Position numbers and translations under genes: made by a program. Positions 45,989-56,240 of a DNA stretch of 64,000 nt are shown here, in pieces. The stretch lies in NCBI RefSeq assembly GCF_900129705.1, contig NZ_FQWO01000011.1:62001-126000 (forward strand). Reading direction: 5' to 3'. Position 1 is the first letter of the stretch. Every line of letters begins with the position of its first letter. Origin of the DNA: Flavobacterium granuli. GTDB lineage: Bacteria > Bacteroidota > Bacteroidia > Flavobacteriales > Flavobacteriaceae. The notes under the pieces were generated by a model that saw only the letters and a list, made by a program, of their open reading frames with translations, was not told the DNA's origin and searched no databases.

Positions 45989-46546
45989 ATGATAGTAGCG
46001 GGAAAAATAATAGAATACAACAGTCAGGAATTTAGATCATTGTTTGAACGCCTGTTTCCTGCAATCTGTTTGTTGGCAGGGCGTATTCTTAAAGATGATG
46101 CAAAAGGAAAGGATGTGGCTCAGGAAGCGTTTGTGAAATTATTGAACAAAGCTAATGAAGAATTTACTGATGAAAATGCTTTACGTGCCTATCTGTATAT
46201 TCTTGTTAAAAATGCTTGTATAAGTATTATAAGGAAAGAAAAAAAAATACTTAATACTCCTGTTGATGATGGAATGCTCATCGCAGAGCAATCTTTTCTT
46301 AATGAAGTCCTGAGAGAAGAAACCTATCAATTATTGCGAGAGGCAATTAAAGATCTGTCCCCTCAGGCAGCACGCGTTGTTGATTTGACATTGAAAGGTT
46401 ATAGTAATTTGGATATTTCAGACGAAATGGGAATAACCATTAATACCGTTAAGACAACTAAAAGGAGAGCCTATCAATCCTTAAGAAAAAATCTTGGACA
46501 TCAGTTTGTAATGCTATTGTTAACTAATTTTATTCGATTTTTTTAA
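45989..46546 (+). CDS. ECF RNA polymerase sigma factor (FecI-like), second locus
   Basis: 185 residues. Region 2 includes AKGKDVAQEAFVKLLNKA and LRAYLYILVKNACISIIRK; region 4 includes LKGYSNLDISDEMGITINTVKTTKRRAYQSL. It is only moderately similar to the ECF factor at 11057, so the two should recognise different but related promoters. The FecR gene follows after 313 bp, an unusually long gap that holds the CACCCT-N14-CGTCTT promoter. It presumably controls the SusC/SusD/lipoprotein operon, and perhaps the divergent peptidase genes. Confidence 0.93.
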   Translation: MIVAGKIIEYNSQEFRSLFERLFPAICLLAGRILKDDAKGKDVAQEAFVKLLNKANEEFTDENALRAYLYILVKNACISIIRKEKKILNTPVDDGMLIAEQSFLNEVLREETYQLLREAIKDLSPQAARVVDLTLKGYSNLDISDEMGITINTVKTTKRRAYQSLRKNLGHQFVMLLLTNFIRFF

Positions 46547-46793
46547 ATCATTCTCCCATCTCTTAGATCTAATTTGTGTTTCTCAATTCATACGTTTTTA
46601 AAATTTATTCTAAAGTATACTATTTTGAATAAGATCTAAAGCTGTCAACCTTTAATTAAAGCAGATTGATTTAGGTCGAGTATAAAAGCGCGTTTTTATA
46701 AAATCCTTCAGCTGTAAAAGACAGTTAAATTGGTTGTACATTATTTTCTAAATCTTATTTTATAAATTTTTTGTTTTTTTTAACAATTGGTGT

Positions 46794-46819
46794 CACCCTC
46801 AAAGTCAAATATGCGTCTT
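46794..46819 (+). promoter_or_regulatory. Candidate ECF-sigma-dependent promoter upstream of the second fecR
   Basis: CACCCT (46794-46799) and CGTCTT (46814-46819) are separated by 14 bp, after a T-rich run. They lie 40 bp before the fecR ATG. This parallels 11645-11671. The rest of the 313-bp gap from 46547 holds no gene that I can see. Confidence 0.5.
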
Positions 46820-46859
46820 TAATTAAGACGACATGAATTTTGTCATAATCTAATACGCA

Positions 46860-48059
46860 ATGAAAAAAGTAAAAGAACAAATAAAACAATCGGAACTTTT
46901 AGTTGGAAAGCTGCTTGGTACACTAACTGATGAGGAAAAACAAAGACTACAGCAATGGGAGGAAGTAGCTGCTAATAAAGAAACCGAGACGGATATATTA
47001 AATGCCGATGCATTTAAAGACTGGAACGAAAAAAGGGATCGTTTGAATACCTCTGAGCAGTGGGAGCAGTTTGTTGTCTATATGGACAATGCTAACAGAA
47101 AACCTAAGGTTATAAGGATGAATTTCTTTAGAGCTATAGCATCAATAGCTGCTGTTTTAGCAATTGGTTTTTTTGCCTATTTAAATTATCAACAAGCGGG
47201 CTTTGAGGAGGGTTACCAAACGGTATCTCAGAGTAATATTGCTCATGGTTCGCCGCATGCTAAACTGATCTTAGCAGACGGTAAGGAGGTTAATTTAGCC
47301 AATACTAACGTGAATGTTATTGCTCAAGGGAGTATGAATATTGAAAATGAGAAAGGCATTTTATCCTATAATGAAGGTAAAGAGAGTAAAAGTACGGCAG
47401 CAGCTGTAAACACTTTGAAGATTCCTCGAGGAGGAGAATATCAATTGGTTTTGTCAGATGGTACTAAGGTGTGGTTGAATTCAGATACCGAATTGACTTA
47501 TGCTGTGTCTTTTTCTGAAAAAGAACGAAGAGTTCGCTTAAAAGGGGAAGCATATTTTGAGGTTGCTCACAATAAGGCTAAACCTTTTATTGTTGAGTCA
47601 GATAATCAGGATATTGAAGTTCTTGGAACTCATTTTAATGTTTCTGCCTATCAGGATGATGCTAATATTGTAACCACACTTGTTGAAGGAAAAGTAAAGG
47701 TAGAAAGTACTGTTAAGGGGCACTCTAAAATTAAGGAGTTTTTGTTGCCAAATGACCAGTTAGTTCTTAATAAGATTAATCATGGTGCCTACAAGCAAAA
47801 GGTGGAAACCGATTTGTATACCTCTTGGAAAGAAGGACGTTTTGTTTTTAATAAAGAGCCAATAGAATCTTTCTTTAAAAAATTATCGCGTTGGTATAAT
47901 GTCGATATTGTTATTACCGATGAAAGTATTAAGAAAATAAATTTCACGGGTGATTTACCTCGTTATAAAAACATGGCCGATATTTTAAAAGTTGTTGAAG
48001 CAGAAATGTCTGTTCGTATTAAAATTAAAGATAACAAGGTGGTCTATGTTACGAGATAA
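46860..48059 (+). CDS. FecR-type anti-sigma factor with DUF4974 domain, second locus
   Basis: 399 residues. A cytoplasmic anti-sigma region of about 80 residues contains LLGTLTDEEKQRLQQWEEVAA, clearer than in the first FecR. A membrane helix spans about 84-103 (FFRAIASIAAVLAIGFFAYL). The FecR domain (about 180-285) has PRGGEYQLVLSDGTKVWLNS and EVLGTHFNVSAYQDD, and DUF4974 (about 325-399) has LSRWYNVDIVI. It links the STN domain of the SusC encoded 84 bp downstream to the ECF factor. Confidence 0.93.
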   Translation: MKKVKEQIKQSELLVGKLLGTLTDEEKQRLQQWEEVAANKETETDILNADAFKDWNEKRDRLNTSEQWEQFVVYMDNANRKPKVIRMNFFRAIASIAAVLAIGFFAYLNYQQAGFEEGYQTVSQSNIAHGSPHAKLILADGKEVNLANTNVNVIAQGSMNIENEKGILSYNEGKESKSTAAAVNTLKIPRGGEYQLVLSDGTKVWLNSDTELTYAVSFSEKERRVRLKGEAYFEVAHNKAKPFIVESDNQDIEVLGTHFNVSAYQDDANIVTTLVEGKVKVESTVKGHSKIKEFLLPNDQLVLNKINHGAYKQKVETDLYTSWKEGRFVFNKEPIESFFKKLSRWYNVDIVITDESIKKINFTGDLPRYKNMADILKVVEAEMSVRIKIKDNKVVYVTR

Positions 48060-48143
48060 AAAAAGAAATCATCGCTCGCTTCCCTTTTCTAGTATTCTAA
48101 ATTAATAAACACATAATTAACCAATAAACCAATTTATAAAAGT

Positions 48144-51100
48144 ATGAAAAAAAAGAGATTAATAACAGCTCTCTGGCATTCTTGTGGCTATAATGAACTG
48201 TGGATCAATATGAGAAGATCCTTTTTTTTAAGTTTAGGATTAGTGCTATTTGTTTCAGCTAGTTCTTATTCGCAAACTAAGCGAGTTAAGCTAAATTTAA
48301 AATCCGTTAGCGCTTCAAAATTATTTGAGGAAATTAGAAAACAAACCAATTATAGTTTTTTTGTTAATGAAGCGAATGTTGGCAAAATAAAAAGCATTAC
48401 TATTGATAAAAGTAATGTTACTGTTAAAGAGGTGTTGCAAGAAGTGCTTGCTAATACTAATTTGACTTTTACTTTGGTGGGTGATACTATTATTATTAAG
48501 AATGAAGAAACAAAAGTAGAGCCAAAAAAACAACAAAGGAAGTTGACAGGGAAAGTAATTGACGCTAATACAGGGGAATCATTGCCAGGAGTTACTGTTG
48601 TGTCAAAGGGCTTTGTTCGTGGCGAAATGACAAATGCTAATGGAGAGTTTTCTATTACGGTATCAGAAACTGCTGAGGCACTTGTTTTTTCTTATGTAGG
48701 TTATGAAAAACAAGAGGTTAGATTAAATGATCAAACAGATCTTACGGTACGTATGATGCAAGACGTTGAGCAACTTAAAGACGTTGTTGTTACAGGTTAC
48801 CAAATAATCGATAAGCGAGAATCAACATCTGCTATTTCTTCTATAGAAAAAAAGGATATGAATATAGTTAATGCCTTGACTGTTGATCAAATGTTGGAAG
48901 GTAAAGCGGCAGGTTTAATGGTTTCTAACTTGAGTACTACTCCGGGAGCAGCAGCTAAAATTCGTATACGTGCGGGGAGTACCTTTACAGGTAATCAAAG
49001 CCCACTTTGGGTCATTGACGGTGTGATTTATGAAGATCCAGTACCTTTGACTGCTGATCAGATTAACAGTTTTGATAACGTTAATATAATTGGTAACGCT
49101 TTGACTGGTATCAACCCTGATGATATTGCTAAAATTGATATCCTTAAAGATGCTTCGGCAACAGCTATTTATGGTACGCGTGCGGCCAGTGGTGTTATCG
49201 TTATAACAACAAAAAGAGGAAAAGAAGGGAAGCCGGTATTGTCTTATTCTACAGGATTCAGTTTTGTACAACCACCAGCTTATTCTGATTTTAACCTAAT
49301 GAATTCAAAGGAACGAATAGACGTCTCGCGTGAGATGTATGAACGTAACCTTGGGTTCACAGCTAATTATGCAAATGTGGATCGCTTAGGGTATGAAGGC
49401 GCTTTAATGAATCTTTGGGATGGGACATTTACTTCTCAACAATTTCAAGATAAGGTTTCCTTTTTGGAGACTTTAAATACGGATTGGTTTGGCAAGTTAT
49501 ATCGTGCCTCTGTTCTAAAAAAACATTCTTTAAATGCTAGCGGCGGTAGCAAAAATGCTCGTTATTATTTTTCATTAGGATATGATGACCAACAAGGTAC
49601 AGAAAGAGGAGTTGATTTGAATAGAATTACAGCCCTTTCAAATATAGATTTGGATATAAGAGAGAATGTATTATTGTCATTTAAGTTCAGTGGTTCAGTG
49701 CAAAATGCAAAATACAACCATTCGTCCATTAATCCTTTTAATGAAGCCTATTATACCAGTCGTACTATACCTATCTACGATGATAATGGAGAGTATTTCT
49801 ACCAAAGTAAAGAAATCTTTAGAAATTCTGGTACGATTAAATACGGCAGGTATAATATTTTGAGAGAAATGGATAATTCTGAGCGCAATGTGAATAATAA
49901 AGATTTCAATATTTCTGCTCAGTTACGCTGGAAGTTTCTGGATAATTTCCGTTTTACAAGTTTGGCAAGTTATCGTAATACGACCAACTTAAATGAGCAA
50001 TGGATTACTGAAGACACCTACTATGTGGCAAAATTGCGTACCTACGACAAATTTGAAGAATTGGTTCAAAATCAAGTAAATGGTTATGCAACTGTGCCTT
50101 TTGGAGGGGTTTATACAGGAGGTATGGTGAGTCAGACCAGTTACCTGTTGCGTAATCAACTTAATTATAGTAAATCCCTAACTGGTGGACATGTGTTCAA
50201 TATCAATTTTGGGCAAGAAGTAAATTCAACTAAGTATTGGGGAGCTCAAGGCTTTACCGTGCCGGGATATAACCATTCGCAAGGTAGATCATTTATAGCG
50301 CTGCCAGTAAGTGGTTACGAAAATATGATTTCATGGCTTAATACCAAAGGCAGCAATTCAGTATACCCATCAATAACTGATAGAATACAAAATAGCTTGT
50401 CAATGTTCGGGATTTTCAATTATGTGTATGATAATCGTTATGTTGCCAATTTTAATGTCCGAAGTGATGGCTCAAATGCTTTTGGTCAATATCAACGTTA
50501 CAAATTTAAGCCAACTTGGTCTGCTTCTGCGCGATGGAATATCCACAATGAATCTTTTCTATCTGAAAACAACGTATTTGATGAGTTAGCTCTACGTGCT
50601 TCTTATGGTATTAGAGGAACTATGCCTAATTCAAATCCTTACCTGATTATTAGTAATTACGGACGTAATGACGTAATGTATTACCCGGAAACAACAGCTA
50701 ACTTACAAACTTTTCCAAATGCGAATTTGAGATGGGAAAAGACCAATACGCTCAATTTAGGTTTGAATTATAGCATATTTGGCGGTCGTATAAGTGGTGC
50801 TTTGGACTATGCTTATTCAAAAAGTACCGATTTACTTATTAGCAGACCGGTATCATTAGTAAATGGTACAGGTATTCAATCTTATAATGCTGGAAGTAAA
50901 GATGTAAGTAGTTTTGAGTTTGGAATCCGTACGGTAAACATCAAACTAGAGAAATTTGCTTGGAATACCTCTTTCAATTTTTCTCATGATGTAGATCGTG
51001 TTTTAAAAGGGTTTGAGGAAGGTGTAAGCCAATCATTGACAGTTAACAATTATTTATCTGGAAATATTTATCGTTCAGGCTTTCCTACTTCAGGTTTCTT

Positions 51101-51797
51101 TTCTTACCAGTTCGATGGTTTAAACGATAAAGGACTTCCTACTTTTAAAAACTTAGATATGCCTAATGCGTCTCGAGAAGATCATTTGAAAGCAGCCTTA
51201 GTTTATGAAGGGACTCGTTCTCCTAAATTTTATGGGGGATTTGGTAGCGAATTTAAATACGGTAATTTTAGTTTATCTGCTAGTTTTTCCTATAAATTAG
51301 GTTATAAAACCCGTTTGCTAAGTTTGTATAATGGAAACCAGAATTTACCATTGCCTTATGAAAATATGAACAGCGCCTTTAATGACCGATGGAGACAACC
51401 AGGAGACGAAGCGTTGACGAATATTCCTGCAATAACAAATTACGATATGAGATTTGTAGGTAGTGCCGGCGCCGATGGTCTAAATTCAGTTTACGTTAGC
51501 AATATGGGATGGACTGTGCCAAATGGTAAAAATGCATGGTGGATGTACGACAATAGTGATGCGCGAGTTGTAAACGGAGATCATATTCGTTTTCAATCAG
51601 TTACACTTTCGTATTCCGTACCATCCAAAGTTTTAGCTAAAGCAGCTGTCAAAAGCCTTACTCTTGGACTACAAGGAAGTAATTTGCATGCATGGGCTTT
51701 TGATAAAAAACTTAATGGTCAAGATCCTGAGCAGGTATCAAGTCTTGGTATGCCAAGTTTAGCTACCTATAGTTTTAGTTTGAACATGAGTTTTTAA
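48144..51797 (+). CDS. SusC-like TonB-linked transporter with STN domain, second locus
   Basis: 1217 residues, the largest SusC here. The signal region ends near SSYSQ (about residue 44), and an internal ATG (MRRSFFLSLG) may be the real start. The STN domain (about 50-125) contains LFEEIRKQTNYSFFV. A carboxypeptidase-like domain (about 133-215) and the linker LKDVVVTGYQ follow. The plug has PLWVIDGVIYEDPVP and LKDASATAIYGTRAASGV, and the barrel ends YSFSLNMSF. It pairs with the SusD downstream. Neighbouring peptidases, thioredoxins and DsbD, and the lack of glycosidases, argue for a peptide-like ligand (inference). Confidence 0.95.
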   Translation: MKKKRLITALWHSCGYNELWINMRRSFFLSLGLVLFVSASSYSQTKRVKLNLKSVSASKLFEEIRKQTNYSFFVNEANVGKIKSITIDKSNVTVKEVLQEVLANTNLTFTLVGDTIIIKNEETKVEPKKQQRKLTGKVIDANTGESLPGVTVVSKGFVRGEMTNANGEFSITVSETAEALVFSYVGYEKQEVRLNDQTDLTVRMMQDVEQLKDVVVTGYQIIDKRESTSAISSIEKKDMNIVNALTVDQMLEGKAAGLMVSNLSTTPGAAAKIRIRAGSTFTGNQSPLWVIDGVIYEDPVPLTADQINSFDNVNIIGNALTGINPDDIAKIDILKDASATAIYGTRAASGVIVITTKRGKEGKPVLSYSTGFSFVQPPAYSDFNLMNSKERIDVSREMYERNLGFTANYANVDRLGYEGALMNLWDGTFTSQQFQDKVSFLETLNTDWFGKLYRASVLKKHSLNASGGSKNARYYFSLGYDDQQGTERGVDLNRITALSNIDLDIRENVLLSFKFSGSVQNAKYNHSSINPFNEAYYTSRTIPIYDDNGEYFYQSKEIFRNSGTIKYGRYNILREMDNSERNVNNKDFNISAQLRWKFLDNFRFTSLASYRNTTNLNEQWITEDTYYVAKLRTYDKFEELVQNQVNGYATVPFGGVYTGGMVSQTSYLLRNQLNYSKSLTGGHVFNINFGQEVNSTKYWGAQGFTVPGYNHSQGRSFIALPVSGYENMISWLNTKGSNSVYPSITDRIQNSLSMFGIFNYVYDNRYVANFNVRSDGSNAFGQYQRYKFKPTWSASARWNIHNESFLSENNVFDELALRASYGIRGTMPNSNPYLIISNYGRNDVMYYPETTANLQTFPNANLRWEKTNTLNLGLNYSIFGGRISGALDYAYSKSTDLLISRPVSLVNGTGIQSYNAGSKDVSSFEFGIRTVNIKLEKFAWNTSFNFSHDVDRVLKGFEEGVSQSLTVNNYLSGNIYRSGFPTSGFFSYQFDGLNDKGLPTFKNLDMPNASREDHLKAALVYEGTRSPKFYGGFGSEFKYGNFSLSASFSYKLGYKTRLLSLYNGNQNLPLPYENMNSAFNDRWRQPGDEALTNIPAITNYDMRFVGSAGADGLNSVYVSNMGWTVPNGKNAWWMYDNSDARVVNGDHIRFQSVTLSYSVPSKVLAKAAVKSLTLGLQGSNLHAWAFDKKLNGQDPEQVSSLGMPSLATYSFSLNMSF

Positions 51798-51840
51798 ACA
51801 AAATACTAGAAAAAGAATGGATCATTTAAACAAAAAAAAC

Positions 51841-53307
51841 ATGAAAAAACTAATATATATAGTAATGTTACTGCCGTTTTTTGGTTGTAGTAATTTTTTA
51901 GACGAAGTAGATCAGGATAAATTAGTGCCTGAAAAAACAGACCAATTTGCAGCATTGCTCCTTAAAGAATTTAATGCTGAATACCCTATTTTTAGAACCG
52001 TTGATTATATGACGGATAATATGATAGAAGATCCAAAAGCTTTATCATCTGCCAAAAATAGTATGAAAACAACATTTACATGGCAACGTGAGATAGAAAT
52101 TGATGAAGAAGGAAACCAATTGTCTACTATCAACGATGCATGGCAAAAAATGTACGAAGATGTAGCTATTGCCAACTATGTGTTGAATTTAATTGATGGA
52201 GCCGATGGAACGCAAGAGGAAAAGGATTTTATAAAAGGTGAAGCTTATTTCATTAGGGCTATGTCTTATTTTAATTTAGTTAACTTGTACGGACAGCCTT
52301 ATAATTCGGCAACAGCCAATGCTGAGCTTGGAGTCCCTCTGAGAGAAGGAATTGGTGTAGAAGTTAGTTATTCAAGAAATACCGTTGCAGAATGTTATGC
52401 TTTTATAGAAAGTGATCTTACGAATGCAAAACAGTTAATTCAAAAAAGTGGACTGGTTAAATCAAAATGGCATCCATCATCGGCAAGCTGTGATTTATTG
52501 ATGTCGCGAGTAAAACTGTATCAGGCAAAATGGGATGAGACTATAAGTAATGCCAACGCCGTAATAGCAAAAGCAGGCTTATCTAGAATGACCGCAAACG
52601 TGCCTTTTATTACAGCTGGAAATAGTGAAGTGCTGTACTCTTATTATACAGTAGCTCCATTGATGAAATTGATTAGTTCTGGATTCGGAACTCCGACTGT
52701 GGCATACACTGTAGCAGAATATTATGCCAATAAAGAACTTATCAATTTATATGACGCTAATGATAATCGAAAAGATTCGTTTTTTAAAGCTTTTGATGAT
52801 GGAACAGGACGTTTTTATTATCGTACAAAAAAATATGAACCTAATTACTTCACTAGTATGGGCTATGCCAATTTTAGGGTTGCCGAGGCCTATCTTAACA
52901 GAGCCGAAGCCTATGCACAGAAAGGAGATGTTGCAAATGCGATTAATGATATTAAAGCATTGCAAGCATCACGTTATAGTAATGTTTCAGGAATTGTTTA
53001 CCCAACTGACCCACAAGAGGTTTTAAAATATGTTCTAACTGAAAGACGTAAAGAATTGTGTTTTGAAGATCACCACCGTTGGTTTGACTTAAGACGAATG
53101 AAAAATCGTCCGGAAATAAAACATGTCTTTAGCTTGGTAGGTGATGATGGACGAAAAATAGGTACAGAGACCTATACTCTGTTTTCTGATGATAAAAATT
53201 ATACTTTACCTATTCCTTTAAAGGAACGTGAAAATAATCCTATTATTAGAAATAATGAGAGATATGAGAAAATACCTTCAATTGATAATGTGATTATCAT
53301 AAATTAG
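51841..53307 (+). CDS. SusD/RagB-family lipoprotein, second ECF locus
   Basis: 488 residues from the ATG at 51841. The ATG at 51817 would add eight polar residues before the signal and is less likely. The lipobox is FFGC (Cys16). The family segments DFIKGEAYFIRAMSYFNLVNLYGQPY and YANFRVAEAYLNRAEAYAQKGD are present, and the end has LTERRKELCFEDHHRWFDLRRM. It is the lid for the preceding SusC. Confidence 0.94.
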   Translation: MKKLIYIVMLLPFFGCSNFLDEVDQDKLVPEKTDQFAALLLKEFNAEYPIFRTVDYMTDNMIEDPKALSSAKNSMKTTFTWQREIEIDEEGNQLSTINDAWQKMYEDVAIANYVLNLIDGADGTQEEKDFIKGEAYFIRAMSYFNLVNLYGQPYNSATANAELGVPLREGIGVEVSYSRNTVAECYAFIESDLTNAKQLIQKSGLVKSKWHPSSASCDLLMSRVKLYQAKWDETISNANAVIAKAGLSRMTANVPFITAGNSEVLYSYYTVAPLMKLISSGFGTPTVAYTVAEYYANKELINLYDANDNRKDSFFKAFDDGTGRFYYRTKKYEPNYFTSMGYANFRVAEAYLNRAEAYAQKGDVANAINDIKALQASRYSNVSGIVYPTDPQEVLKYVLTERRKELCFEDHHRWFDLRRMKNRPEIKHVFSLVGDDGRKIGTETYTLFSDDKNYTLPIPLKERENNPIIRNNERYEKIPSIDNVIIIN

Positions 53308-53343
53308 GGGGATGAAGCCATTAATTATAAATAAATTTATATT

Positions 53344-54447
53344 ATGAAAAAAATATGTTTGCTATATGGAGTACTTTTAAGTACTGTTTTTGTAGCTTGT
53401 CAAGGAGAGGAGGATTTGACCGCTTCTCTTAAAGATGTCGATAGAGTTGCCACACAAATCGATTTGTCAAAACCTATTGTCAAAGATTTAAAAGATAATT
53501 TTAATCTGGGTTTATTGTACGAATACAATGCCACATTAGATTTTGTTTATTCAGCAGAAACCGCTGCAGCGGCCACAAAATGGGCAGCTGTTGAAATACC
53601 TCAAATAAAAAGTAACTTCCTTGATGCCAATGGTAATTTCCCTGCAGAAAACACAGCGGCCTATCAGACGCGTGTAGATGCAGCCTTGACTTTTGTTAAC
53701 GAATCATTATTCAAATATTTCAAACCAAATAGTTTTATTGCTTCCAAAATGCCTTATAAGGTATTATTAAGCGAGTCAATTTATGCAGGACAAGATGTTT
53801 TGCAGGAGCCAATCTCAGAGTCTGACTCAAGGATTAGTTCTACTGGGCAATTCGACTTATATTCAGTCTATAATAGACATTCGATTGTGATTAATGTTAA
53901 TGAGGACATTATTAATGCAACGACTAATAAAGTTAAAAATGATAATTTTTATGTCTTTTTGTCTCGTATTATGGATATGCATAATTTGTATGATCTTGTA
54001 CCTAAAGAATTTTATGAAGAAAAAGCTCCTTATTATGGTCAGATAATGGAAACAAGTTATCGTGCAGAATTAAATAAGGGGCCAGAAAAAACAATTCAGA
54101 TTATCGATAAAAACTGGTTTTTTTCAAAAGGTTTTATTGATGCCAAATATTTTTTTAATGGTCGTATAGGTTTAGGGACAGTTACTGTGAACAAAGATGA
54201 GCTTGGAAATACAATAAGTCCTGCTTTGAAGTATGACAAAGGACTCAGACCAACTTATTCATTTGTTTCCGGGCTAAAGAAAGATGTGCGTAGCTATCTG
54301 AATGAAATGATTCATCGCAACGCTACCGAAATCAATGCTTTCCCTGCTGTAACAAAAAATAACATGCGATTGCTAATTAACATGTTTCAGGGATGGGGGG
54401 GTGATATAGTAGCATTCAATCCTGCTTTGCAAGTGTTAATGAATTAA
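53344..54447 (+). CDS. Surface lipoprotein resembling PUL-associated zinc-metallopeptidase-like proteins, active motif not evident
   Basis: 367 residues. The lipobox is VFVAC (Cys19). The region order (N-terminal KDNFNLGLLYEYN, central HSIVINVNEDI, then a long helix FYVFLSRIMDMHNLYDLVPKEFYEE) recalls the SusD-linked putative zinc-binding metallopeptidase lipoproteins (PF15890). In those, an HExxH helix precedes a PxxF segment. Here the corresponding helix reads SRIMDMHNLYDLVPKEF, so only one His is kept and catalysis is doubtful. The assignment is tentative; a binding role is possible. It is co-transcribed, 36 bp after SusD. Confidence 0.55.
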   Translation: MKKICLLYGVLLSTVFVACQGEEDLTASLKDVDRVATQIDLSKPIVKDLKDNFNLGLLYEYNATLDFVYSAETAAAATKWAAVEIPQIKSNFLDANGNFPAENTAAYQTRVDAALTFVNESLFKYFKPNSFIASKMPYKVLLSESIYAGQDVLQEPISESDSRISSTGQFDLYSVYNRHSIVINVNEDIINATTNKVKNDNFYVFLSRIMDMHNLYDLVPKEFYEEKAPYYGQIMETSYRAELNKGPEKTIQIIDKNWFFSKGFIDAKYFFNGRIGLGTVTVNKDELGNTISPALKYDKGLRPTYSFVSGLKKDVRSYLNEMIHRNATEINAFPAVTKNNMRLLINMFQGWGGDIVAFNPALQVLMN

Positions 54448-54610
54448 TCTTAAATTACTAAAAGCTTCAATTATGAAAGGAGCATAACCGATAATTGGTC
54501 GCAATTGAAAATCATCGAATACTAAAACAAAATAATAAACGATGAGAGAAACACCAATAATGATATGCGAATTACTTAGGATCTTAAAAAAAAACAATAA
54601 ATAGTAACAT

Positions 54611-56089
54611 ATGAAAAAAATAATTTATATAGTAACATTTGCTATCATGGCAATGTTATTGCTTCATGCCTGCCAAAAAGATCCAATCTTCCCGGATCCG
54701 GGATTCGAAATTGGAGATCAGCGTGCAGAAGTTCGTCGTGACACGGCCGATTTTTATAATATAAAAATGAAAATGAATGTGCCAAACGGTGTGAAACTTA
54801 TTGAATTGTTGGACGCAGTCAATTTTAATGTAGTCGACGAAGTACATGATTATGACGGACAAAAGAACTTTAATTTCAATTATCAGGTGGATTTAAGATC
54901 TTTTGATAAGGATACGGTATTGAACTACATTATTAAAGTGACAGATAAAGATTTACGCAGCTTTAACCAAGGAATTCGAATTGCGGTTAAGCAGTTCTCT
55001 TTTCCTGAAATTAAATTGGTAGGAGGAACAAATCTGGCTGTTGTGGCACCTTCCTATTATGTTAAAGGTTTGGTCAGCTGTGGACTTAATAATATAAGTT
55101 CTATTAAGATTTTATTTGAAGGGAATGAACAATATTCTTTCACCCCGTCTAGCCCAATTAAAGAAATGCCATTGAAGAAAATTGTCTTTCTGGGTAATTT
55201 GCAGCCGGATACTGATTACCACATTGATATCATAATTAAAGATGATAAGGGACAGGAATCAACCACTACTATTACTGTTCGAAAAGGAGCCAATATAAAG
55301 AAACCTCGTCGAATCATTTTCCGTAGACTTGATAATAATATCATCAATATGGATCTTATTTACAATCCAACTACCGGTAATTTATCTACATTAGATTATA
55401 AATTTTCGAATGGGATTTTATTCCGTCACGAGTTTAATTATAACGCTTTGAATATGGTAGATAAACTGGTTTATAAAAACTATGGAGCAGATGGAGTAAA
55501 AGTATCAGAGCAAAAAGTATTTTATAACTATGTTGCAGGTACTAAAAAATTGTCAACTATTGAAAACCAAATAACTTCATTTTTTGCCGACGGTTCAACT
55601 GTTGAGGGGGCCAAAACCACTGATTATAAAAATTTTGTCTATAGAGCAGATGGAAGTGTATCATCATTCTTTAAAACAGCAACAGTGAGCAATATCTATT
55701 ATTCTGACCCTTTTGGTTTGGGAGAACAAATATTTGGTGAGTATTGGCAAAATATGAAAGCTTATCAAGTAGCTGATGATTTGAGAAGACAGCATAGGGT
55801 AGATTATGATCCTATTTTGTTGCCTACTTATATTGAAGGCTTCCCCCCTTTTGCAGAAACGACATCTGTTTTATCTACTATATTTAACGATCTCTTTTGG
55901 AGTAAATATATCATGACCAGCACAGTTCATACAAGTTCGAGATATATTTCTACTTATTTAGAAGAACCTGCTTATAGTTATGAGACTGATGCAGAGGGAA
56001 CTCTTGTCAGTGTAACGAAGACTTATAGAGGGAGTAGCATTTCTAGTAATATAGGAAAGTCTGAAACATTTACTTTTATCTACGATTAA
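54611..56089 (+). CDS. Large surface lipoprotein of unknown function
   Basis: 492 residues. The lipobox is LLHAC (Cys21). Two or three Ig/FN3-like beta-sandwich segments (about 40-240) include LNYIIKVTDKDLRSFNQGI and LQPDTDYHIDIIIKDDKGQES. A C-terminal part with YD-repeat-like strands follows (NGILFRHEFNYNALNMVDKLVY, YSYETDAEGTLVSVTKTY). The build is that of PUL-encoded surface binding proteins of the DUF5018/DUF4959 style, but I cannot name the family. It lies 163 bp after the previous gene and is closed by a terminator. Confidence 0.6.
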   Translation: MKKIIYIVTFAIMAMLLLHACQKDPIFPDPGFEIGDQRAEVRRDTADFYNIKMKMNVPNGVKLIELLDAVNFNVVDEVHDYDGQKNFNFNYQVDLRSFDKDTVLNYIIKVTDKDLRSFNQGIRIAVKQFSFPEIKLVGGTNLAVVAPSYYVKGLVSCGLNNISSIKILFEGNEQYSFTPSSPIKEMPLKKIVFLGNLQPDTDYHIDIIIKDDKGQESTTTITVRKGANIKKPRRIIFRRLDNNIINMDLIYNPTTGNLSTLDYKFSNGILFRHEFNYNALNMVDKLVYKNYGADGVKVSEQKVFYNYVAGTKKLSTIENQITSFFADGSTVEGAKTTDYKNFVYRADGSVSSFFKTATVSNIYYSDPFGLGEQIFGEYWQNMKAYQVADDLRRQHRVDYDPILLPTYIEGFPPFAETTSVLSTIFNDLFWSKYIMTSTVHTSSRYISTYLEEPAYSYETDAEGTLVSVTKTYRGSSISSNIGKSETFTFIYD

Positions 56090-56189
56090 AGAGTTGGTTA
56101 TTTAAAAGTATTTATTAAATGATTATAAATTTTTTCCCCTATCATTAATTATTTTGAATTAGTAACTGATTTTTTTTATAGAGGATTAT

Positions 56190-56229
56190 GTAGAGGGTTG
56201 TTTTTTGCTATTCAACCCTCTTTTTTTTA
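56190..56229 (+). terminator. Rho-independent terminator of the second SusCD operon
   Basis: AGAGGGTTG (56192-56200) pairs with CAACCCTCT (56213-56221), followed by TTTTTTTT. Confidence 0.88.
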
Positions 56230-56240
56230 AAATTTAACCC

